DNA from: Planctomycetota bacterium
Lineage (GTDB): Bacteria; Planctomycetota; Planctomycetia; Pirellulales; Lacipirellulaceae
Direction: 5' to 3'
NCBI GenBank assembly: GCA_024278035.1
Contig: JAJRUA010000356.1
Span: forward strand, 1 to 5,354
Length of the DNA stretch: 5,354 bases
Shown here: piece by piece, positions 1 to 3,552 of the stretch
Position numbering within the stretch: the stretch's first letter is position 1
How the letters are laid out: every line of letters starts with the position of its first letter
The notes under the pieces: model-generated
Database searches by the model: none
Seen by the model: the letters and a program-made list of their open reading frames with translations, nothing else
What the model was told of the DNA's origin: nothing
Translations under genes and position numbers: made by a program

Positions 1-438
1 GATCAGCTCTTTGCCTCCAACGGCACGATCGTTCTCAACTCAGCTACCGCAGTGGACTACCTAACCATCGGCTACACCGGCACCGGCACCATCAGTGCTT
101 CCGGCTTGGTAGCAGAAGGCGGACAGAACTTCACCGGGCTTACGGCTGATATTACGATTGGTCTGCCGCCGGGCCCGCATCCTGGTGACGCCAATGGCGA
201 CGGGGTGGTTGACATTCTTGATCTCGATGCTCTTGGTACGAACTTTGGCGCTTCGCCGGCAACGTTCGCCCAGGGAGATTTTAATGGTGACAATGTGATT
301 GACATTCTTGACCTAGACATTCTGGGTACGCACTTCGGCCATACCAATCATCAACCTGCTGTTGCAGTTCCCGAGCCAACGACTCTACTTTTGGTCGGCT
401 TAGGTTTGGTTGCAGTTGGTTTCCGTCAGCGTATGTAA
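1..438 (+). CDS. Dockerin-repeat PEP-CTERM surface protein, C-terminal part
   Basis: The reading frame is open from the first base of the window, so the true start lies upstream; the GTG at 52 is only an internal codon. The visible 145 residues begin with a Gly/Thr/Ser-rich, beta-type stretch, typical of repetitive surface proteins. Two dockerin-like repeats follow, at visible residues 62-83 and 92-113. Each has a calcium-loop pattern D-x-N-x-D-x-V-x-D-x-x-D (D63, N65, D67, D71, D74 and D93, N95, D97, D101, D104) followed by a matching DLDxLGTxFG helix. The C-terminus is a PEP-CTERM signal: PEP at 124-126, a hydrophobic segment of about 15 residues and a short basic end (RQRM). In characterised systems this tail is handled by an exosortase in the membrane. 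The dockerin pair suggests calcium-stabilised docking to a partner, but no cohesin is identified here. The function of the missing N-terminal part is unknown. No convincing terminator follows. Confidence 0.86.
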   Translation, partial: DQLFASNGTIVLNSATAVDYLTIGYTGTGTISASGLVAEGGQNFTGLTADITIGLPPGPHPGDANGDGVVDILDLDALGTNFGASPATFAQGDFNGDNVIDILDLDILGTHFGHTNHQPAVAVPEPTTLLLVGLGLVAVGFRQRM

Positions 439-481
439 AGCAAACGTGGTTGAATGAACCTGAGCTTTTCGGCGCAAGGTT

Positions 482-579
482 TTTGTATCGCTCGCAACTT
501 TTAAAACAAGTAGGGATAGCTAATGTTGAGACTAATGCTGTTAAGTTAACAGCTACCAATCTCTGAACTTCGATACAAA
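482..579. repeat. Long-range inverted repeat between the two PEP-CTERM genes
   Basis: TTTGTATCG at 482-490 is matched by its perfect reverse complement at 571-579, enclosing 80 bases that hold the 537-553 palindrome. Seven consecutive T residues start at 585. This could be a weak, large-loop terminator for the upstream gene or part of the leader of the downstream gene. The loop is far longer than in a normal intrinsic terminator, so the match may be chance. Confidence 0.35.
537..553. promoter_or_regulatory. Perfect palindrome, possible operator
   Basis: GCTGTTAAGTTAACAGC is an 8-bp perfect inverted repeat around one central base, about 78 bp upstream of the start codon at 631. Its position between the two PEP-CTERM genes would suit a dimeric regulator site. 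As RNA it could form a 7-bp hairpin with a 3-base loop, but no T-run follows directly. No convincing -35/-10 pair could be assigned around it. Confidence 0.35.
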
Positions 580-630
580 GCGACTTTTTTTACTCAGATT
601 ACAACCTAGTTTTTTCTACGGAGATACACA

Positions 631-1245
631 ATGCGTACACTTTTTGCTCTTTTGATTGTTGCTGCTACAGCTTCTTTTGCTTCGGCTTCTACTGTGTTGG
701 GAACAATCGTGCAGGTTGAGACAAACATCGCAACATTTGACCCTAACACGTTTGGGCCTGGACCGAATGTTGATGTTTTTCAACTTGTCGTCTCTAATCC
801 GCACGCCGGAGGTGCTACCTCAGTTGAGCTAGCGATCACCGGAAGCTTTGTAAATCTTAATGCCGGGGCCGCACTTACGTTCAAGGCCGGTACCGATCTT
901 CCGACACTTGGCCCGAATACGGTGGGTGAGAGCTTCTTTGTCGTTCCAGATGGGTTTACTGCTGGTGACATTTTGGGTGTTAACACGTCGGACGATGGAA
1001 GCACACTGGCGTCCAGCTACACACTTCCTGGAACGACCCCCTTCGTCCCCGGTGACGGACAAGCAGTCCTTGCTGTCCTGTCGGTAGAGACAGGATCGAC
1101 TACAGCTTTGGCGTTAGCTCAAGGTACCGTTGGAGTTGTTGCGATTGATGGCGAGCTTCATACCCTTTCATTCATCCCTGAGCCTTCGACGGCTATCCTT
1201 GCCATGCTTGGCTTGGTTGGTGTTGCTGCTCGTCGACGTAGCTAA
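631..1245 (+). CDS. PEP-CTERM sorting domain protein, secreted
   Basis: This is a complete 204-residue exported protein. The ATG at 631 is supported by a GGAG Shine-Dalgarno at 620-623, seven bases upstream, and by the signal peptide that follows: a basic residue at 2, a hydrophobic core at about 4-14 and an A-S-A cleavage motif at 17-19. The mature part is beta-rich, full of Gly, Thr, Val and Asp, and has no cysteine. The C-terminus is a textbook PEP-CTERM tail: PEP at 183-185, a hydrophobic segment at about 187-200 and a terminal RRRS. The product should be exported by Sec and then sorted by an exosortase-type enzyme at the membrane. The middle part resembles short planctomycete PEP-CTERM proteins of unknown function (from memory, not checked). 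It lies 192 bp after a dockerin-containing PEP-CTERM gene on the same strand. A cohesin-like fold for the mature part is conceivable but unsupported. A strong terminator at 1313-1350 ends the unit. Confidence 0.9.
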   Translation: MRTLFALLIVAATASFASASTVLGTIVQVETNIATFDPNTFGPGPNVDVFQLVVSNPHAGGATSVELAITGSFVNLNAGAALTFKAGTDLPTLGPNTVGESFFVVPDGFTAGDILGVNTSDDGSTLASSYTLPGTTPFVPGDGQAVLAVLSVETGSTTALALAQGTVGVVAIDGELHTLSFIPEPSTAILAMLGLVGVAARRRS

Positions 1246-1312
1246 CTGAAAGTTCGACTGACTTGGGTTACTTCGACCTAAGACCAGTCAAACAAGAAAA
1301 TGATAAACAACG

Positions 1313-1350
1313 ACGGGGTCCTTGGTTTTACCGAGGGCCCCGTTTTCTTT
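1313..1350 (+). terminator. Rho-independent terminator of the PEP-CTERM gene
   Basis: The left arm 1313-1325 (ACGGGGTCCTTGG) pairs with 1331-1343 (CCGAGGGCCCCGT) over 13 continuous base pairs, two of them G-U. The loop is five bases (TTTTA), and a T-rich tail (TTTTCTTTT, starting inside the right arm) runs to 1350. It lies 67 bases after the stop codon at 1245. The U-tract is strong only on the + strand. Confidence 0.88.
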
Positions 1351-1410
1351 TGCGCCCAGGAAAAATCCCCAAGAGAGCTAAAGTTGGCAGGATTTCCAGG
1401 TTAAATATTC

Positions 1411-1444
1411 TGAGAGACGGTTGAGAAACGGTGGGATTATCCCA
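1411..1444. repeat. Tandem 11-bp repeat followed by a dyad
   Basis: TGAGAGACGGT (1411-1421) is directly followed by TGAGAAACGGT (1422-1432), differing at one base. The last T of the second copy begins a perfect palindrome, TGGGATTATCCCA (1432-1444), with 6-bp arms around one central base. It sits in convergent intergenic space, where an operator is not expected. No function is assigned. Confidence 0.45.
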
Positions 1445-1510
1445 AATGTTTTTCTGTTTCAAGCGTGCCGTTAAAACTCCTGACAACTCGGTCCAAAACA
1501 GAAAAGAACG

Positions 1511-1562
1511 TTTTTAATCCGCGATTATCCGCCCAACCCGCGTCGATCCGCGTCTAATTCTT
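1511..1562 (+). repeat. 52-bp dispersed intergenic repeat, copy A
   Basis: This copy runs from a T-run through several ATCCGC words to TCTAATTCTT. It matches the copy at 3082-3133 (read on the - strand) at 46 of 52 positions, and is related to the copy at 3451-3501. Internally it is built from near-decamer words based on ATCCGCGT. This is the most diverged of the three copies and stands alone rather than as a pair. Confidence 0.85.
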
Positions 1563-1595
1563 TTCTTCTGTGCAAAGCCTTCGGCCTGCTACCTC

Positions 1596-1697
1596 TTGGG
1601 CGACTGTTCTCCTCGGTTCAGTAGCGGTTCCCTCTTGTTGGGAGCTGTGAACGGTTACCATCAAGGGTCGTTCGCCGAGGCAGCGCAAGTCGCCCAA
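1596..1697. other. Structured inverted-repeat element downstream of lpxK
   Basis: Three nested stems fit one hairpin of 102 bases. The outer stem is a perfect 10 bp (TTGGGCGACT 1596-1605 with 1688-1697). The second is 1611-1617 with 1674-1680 (CCTCGG/CCGAGG plus one G-U on the + strand). The apical stem is 1625-1632 with 1640-1647, 8 bp with two G-U pairs and a 7-base loop. It starts 20 bases past the lpxK stop, so it would lie in that gene's 3' untranslated region. On neither strand does a T-run follow, so it is not an ordinary intrinsic terminator. It may be a small structured RNA, a transcript-stabilising 3' end or a palindromic intergenic repeat. It lacks the conserved GGAA apical loop of signal recognition particle RNA. 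Confidence 0.5.
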
Positions 1698-1716
1698 CAG
1701 CCCCGCGCCGGTCGTC

Positions 1717-2865
1717 CTACAGCGCCAGTCGGGCGATTTCGCTTAGTCGGTCCTTCAACGGACCCGCACCAACCGTCGGTTGGGCTTCGATCGCTACGGC
1801 CCATAGGGGGGCGTCCGCCAGCTCCTTCCTCGGCACTTTCACCAGGTCTTTGTGCGTGCAGAGGATCGCCTCAGCACCCGTGGCAAGGACTTCTCGTTCG
1901 AGCGACAGGATATCGTTCGGGGAGTAGGCGTGGTGATCGGGGAACTCTCGGTTGAAAACGACCTGAGCCCCCAGCGACTCGACCAACTGCCGAAACGCTG
2001 CCGGGTTGCCGATGCCGCTGAACAGACCAACGCGGGCATTTTCAAGCAAATCGATGGGCTCCATTGGGAGCGGTTCGGCCCGTTCACTGGTATCCCGTTC
2101 ACGGGTGCCCCCTTCATTGGCATGGAGTTGATTGGTGTCCTGTTGATTGCTGCCGACTTCATTAACGCCGAGCAGTCCGACCGGTTCGGTGGTCGATTCG
2201 CACCAAAGGGCCTCCGGCGCGACACGAGCTACCTGTTCACGGATTGCCAATCGCTCGGATTCCGAAATCAGCTCCGCACGGGTGAGGCAAACGATGTCAG
2301 CACGCTTTAAGGAACCAATCGGTTCGCGTAACGACCCTCGTGGGAAGAGATGGCCAAAGCCGAAGGGGGCGGTTGCATCGAGCAGCACCACGTCAAGGTC
2401 TCGACCCAACCGGCGGTGCTGAAAGCCGTCGTCGATCACAATCGCCTGGGCAGCCCGTTCTTCGATCGCCGCTTGGGCTGCGGCAACCCGATCCGGGTTT
2501 TGCAGGTGGGGCACCTCGGGCAACGACTGTTCGAGTTCCATCGCCTCATCGTTCGTGCCCTTCTCTGACGTCGCCCCATAGCCGCGACTGACGATCGCCA
2601 CCCGCACGCCTTCTTCGCGAAGCTGTCGAACGACCCATTTCACCATCGGCGTTTTCCCGGTGCCCCCGAGCGTTAGATTGCCGATACTGATGACAGGAAC
2701 CCCCACCTGCTGGGTCAACTCAGGGCGCGTATCGTAACGACGGTTCCGCCACCCGACGCCCAGCCGATAAACGGGCTCCAAAGTCGCCAGCGCCGTCCGG
2801 ACGAGCATCGCCCCCGGGCCACGGCTTCGTCCGCTCACCAGATCGTAAAAAACAGAAGCTAGCAC
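1717..2865 (-). CDS. lpxK: Tetraacyldisaccharide 4'-kinase (lipid A synthesis)
   Basis: LpxK phosphorylates the 4' position of tetraacyldisaccharide 1-phosphate with ATP, giving lipid IVA at the inner face of the cytoplasmic membrane. Numbering is from the GTG at 2865 (382 residues). Visible motifs: P-loop GNLTLGGTGKTP (62-73); SRGYG (93-97); an NDE (105-107) whose Asp 106 aligns with the catalytic Asp region of known LpxK; DDGFQHRRLGRD (145-156); LREP (179-182); FSGIGNP (282-288); FPDHH (308-312); and THKDLVK (337-343). The N-terminus carries the amphipathic membrane-associated stretch expected in the family. The GTG start is preferred because GGGGTGATC lies just upstream. An ATG at 2931 would add 22 residues but has no Shine-Dalgarno. 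The protein is longer than the roughly 330-residue E. coli enzyme, mainly through a 30-residue pentapeptide repeat insert (232-261). It is transcribed alone here, convergent with the PEP-CTERM gene and divergent from the gene at 3553. Confidence 0.95.
   Translation of the reverse strand: MLASVFYDLVSGRSRGPGAMLVRTALATLEPVYRLGVGWRNRRYDTRPELTQQVGVPVISIGNLTLGGTGKTPMVKWVVRQLREEGVRVAIVSRGYGATSEKGTNDEAMELEQSLPEVPHLQNPDRVAAAQAAIEERAAQAIVIDDGFQHRRLGRDLDVVLLDATAPFGFGHLFPRGSLREPIGSLKRADIVCLTRAELISESERLAIREQVARVAPEALWCESTTEPVGLLGVNEVGSNQQDTNQLHANEGGTRERDTSERAEPLPMEPIDLLENARVGLFSGIGNPAAFRQLVESLGAQVVFNREFPDHHAYSPNDILSLEREVLATGAEAILCTHKDLVKVPRKELADAPLWAVAIEAQPTVGAGPLKDRLSEIARLAL
2083..2172 (-). repeat. Six-unit 15-bp tandem repeat inside lpxK
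   Basis: Six contiguous degenerate 15-bp units begin at 2083, 2098, 2113, 2128, 2143 and 2158. On the + strand most follow TT(C/G)A(T/C)(T/G)G(G/C)T-like spacing. In the lpxK frame they encode six pentapeptides: LGVNE, VGSNQ, QDTNQ, LHANE, GGTRE and RDTSE (LpxK residues 232-261). Each unit ends in Glu or Gln, with Asn, Arg or Ser before it. The unit length is a multiple of three, so the reading frame is kept. The insert is hydrophilic and probably a surface loop between the kinase motifs. Confidence 0.85.
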
Positions 2866-2867
2866 AA

Positions 2868-2876
2868 GATCACCCC
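2868..2876 (-). promoter_or_regulatory. Shine-Dalgarno that decides the lpxK start
   Basis: On the - strand GGGGTGATC ends two bases before the GTG at 2865. It matches eight of nine bases of GAGGTGATC, the anti-16S complement, with a GGGGTG-to-start gap of five bases. Nothing comparable precedes the ATG at 2931. The resulting N-terminus (MLASVFYDLVSGR) also agrees with the start usually seen in this lineage's LpxK, as remembered. Confidence 0.6.
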
Positions 2877-3081
2877 ATGGATGACAGTATTCGTAGCACA
2901 GGCCCCCGCCGAGCCGCACAACCGCCCCCATCGTAATCCGAGGCCCTTTACAGGTAGACCCCCCGGAAGTCCCTTGAGGAGTTTTTAGCCGATGTTTGGC
3001 GTATACTGAAAGGAGGGCCGCAAAGGTCGAAGAAGTAAGGGACCAAAGATTTTAGCCACGGAGATCACCGAAGAGGAAAGG

Positions 3082-3133
3082 AAGAATTAGACGCGGATGA
3101 ACGCGGATTGGGCGGATCGACGCGGATTAAAAA
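3082..3133 (-). repeat. 52-bp dispersed intergenic repeat, copy B
   Basis: Read on the - strand this copy begins with T residues, runs through four near-decamer words (three ATCCGCGT, one ATCCGCCC) and ends TCTAATTCTT. It agrees with copy C at 50 of 52 positions (one substitution, one missing A) and lies inverted to it. Upstream, 3051-3081 carries an AGCCACGGAGATCACCGAAG stretch, which I recall as common beside such repeats in planctomycete intergenic DNA. Confidence 0.88.
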
Positions 3134-3191
3134 AATGGGGTAGCAACGCTAATGTTATTGATGGAAGTGCCAGCAACTTTCCCCATGGTTT

Positions 3192-3236
3192 GCGTTCGGT
3201 CGGCTAAAACCGGCCTTCCGCTGGTCGGCCTGACGC
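3192..3236. repeat. Imperfect stem-loop between repeats B and C
   Basis: GCGTTCGGTC (3192-3201) pairs with GGCCTGACGC (3227-3236) at nine of ten positions on the + strand, counting G-U pairs. Inside, GGTCGG (3198-3203) can alternatively pair with CCGGCC (3210-3215), which can also pair with the second GGTCGG (3223-3228). The mutually exclusive pairings look like a palindromic repeat module rather than a defined RNA. Confidence 0.5.
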
Positions 3237-3326
3237 TTTGCTTGCGCAGGCATCCATAGTAGTTCCAAAAACGACGATGTTTCCAACGAGTTTTGTGAGG
3301 TATTTGGTGGATCAAAATAGCCTTCA

Positions 3327-3389
3327 ACGGTCCGCTATCAGCCGTCAGTAGGACCTGCTATCAAAGACTGACCGCTGATAGCTGACCGT
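3327..3389. repeat. 22-bp inverted repeat with GCTATCAGC core
   Basis: The arms 3327-3348 and 3368-3389 are reverse complements at 20 of 22 positions, separated by 19 bases. A second, outer pair, TTCAACGGT (3323-3331) and ACCGTTGAA (3412-3420), is a perfect 9-bp inverted repeat overlapping the left arm. No T-run follows either arm, so a terminator is unlikely. The GCTGATAGCTGAC wording resembles short repeats I associate with planctomycete intergenic DNA. Confidence 0.75.
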
Positions 3390-3450
3390 CATGAACGATG
3401 AGCCAACAGGCACCGTTGAAAAATAAGTGAAAGCCATTCTTTTACCGGCC

Positions 3451-3501
3451 TTTTTATCCGCGTCGATCCACCCAATCCGCGTTCATCCGCGTCTAATTCT
3501 T
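3451..3501 (+). repeat. 52-bp dispersed intergenic repeat, copy C
   Basis: This 51-base copy is nearly identical to copy B but in opposite orientation. Its TCTAATTCTTT end is 51 bases from the start codon at 3553. It therefore sits in the likely promoter or leader region of that gene. With copy B it bounds a segment of about 320 bases. Confidence 0.88.
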
Positions 3502-3552
3502 TCTCCTACCCGTTTTTAGGCTCTCCGTCTTTTAATAGAATCCGCTGCCCTT

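Larger units (their letters stand above)
1246..1716. other. Convergent intergenic region
   Basis: This is 471 bases between two converging genes, without a credible coding region. In order it holds the + strand terminator (1313-1350), a tandem 11-bp repeat with an adjacent dyad (1411-1444), one copy of the 52-bp dispersed repeat (1511-1562) and a structured inverted-repeat element (1596-1697) ending 20 bases short of the lpxK stop. The open frame on the + strand starting at 1596 overlaps the structured element and the lpxK 3' end, and has no Shine-Dalgarno or recognisable product. Confidence 0.7.
2866..3552. other. Divergent intergenic region rich in repeats
   Basis: This is about 690 bases between lpxK (-) and the gene at 3553 (+). 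The part 2932-3060 shows no repeat or convincing promoter; it holds an isolated AAAGGAGGG at about 3009-3017 with no start codon at a useful distance. Copies B and C of the 52-bp repeat face each other at 3082-3133 and 3451-3501. Between them are a stem-loop (3192-3236) and a long inverted repeat (3327-3389). Both divergent promoters must lie somewhere here, but no -35/-10 pair is clear enough to call. Open frames on the - strand at 3127-3327 run through the repeats and look non-coding. Confidence 0.7.

Noticed and set aside
52..438. GTG at 52 as the start of the dockerin gene
   Set aside because: The frame is open to the window edge, there is no Shine-Dalgarno before 52 and a start there would lack a signal peptide, which a PEP-CTERM protein needs.
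1573..1590. Hairpin GCAGGCCGAAGGCTTTGC on the - strand as lpxK terminator
   Set aside because: The stem forms with a bulge, but it is followed by A/G-rich sequence without any T-run on that strand.
1596..1697. Signal recognition particle RNA or tRNA
   Set aside because: The length of about 100 bases and hairpin shape fit small SRP RNA, but the conserved GGAA apical loop and AGCAG side are missing on both strands; there is no cloverleaf or T-loop consensus for a tRNA.
1852..2310. 152-codon open frame on the + strand opposite lpxK
   Set aside because: It is antisense to the conserved LpxK motifs, has no Shine-Dalgarno, and its pentapeptide-like FTGIP/FIGME/LIGVL run is only the complement of the 15-bp repeat.
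2974..3007. Promoter with TTGAGG (2974) and TATACT (3002)
   Set aside because: The spacing is 22 bases, too long for a standard sigma-70 promoter, and it lies 550 bases from the gene at 3553 with a repeat cluster between.
3127..3327. 66-codon open frame on the - strand between repeats B and C
   Set aside because: It runs through the stem-loop module and the end of repeat B, has no Shine-Dalgarno and no recognisable protein features.
3082..3501. CRISPR array from the repeated ATCCGCGT words
   Set aside because: The words are contiguous with a roughly 10-bp period, and the larger copies are inverted and unevenly spaced; there are no regular unique spacers and no cas genes.
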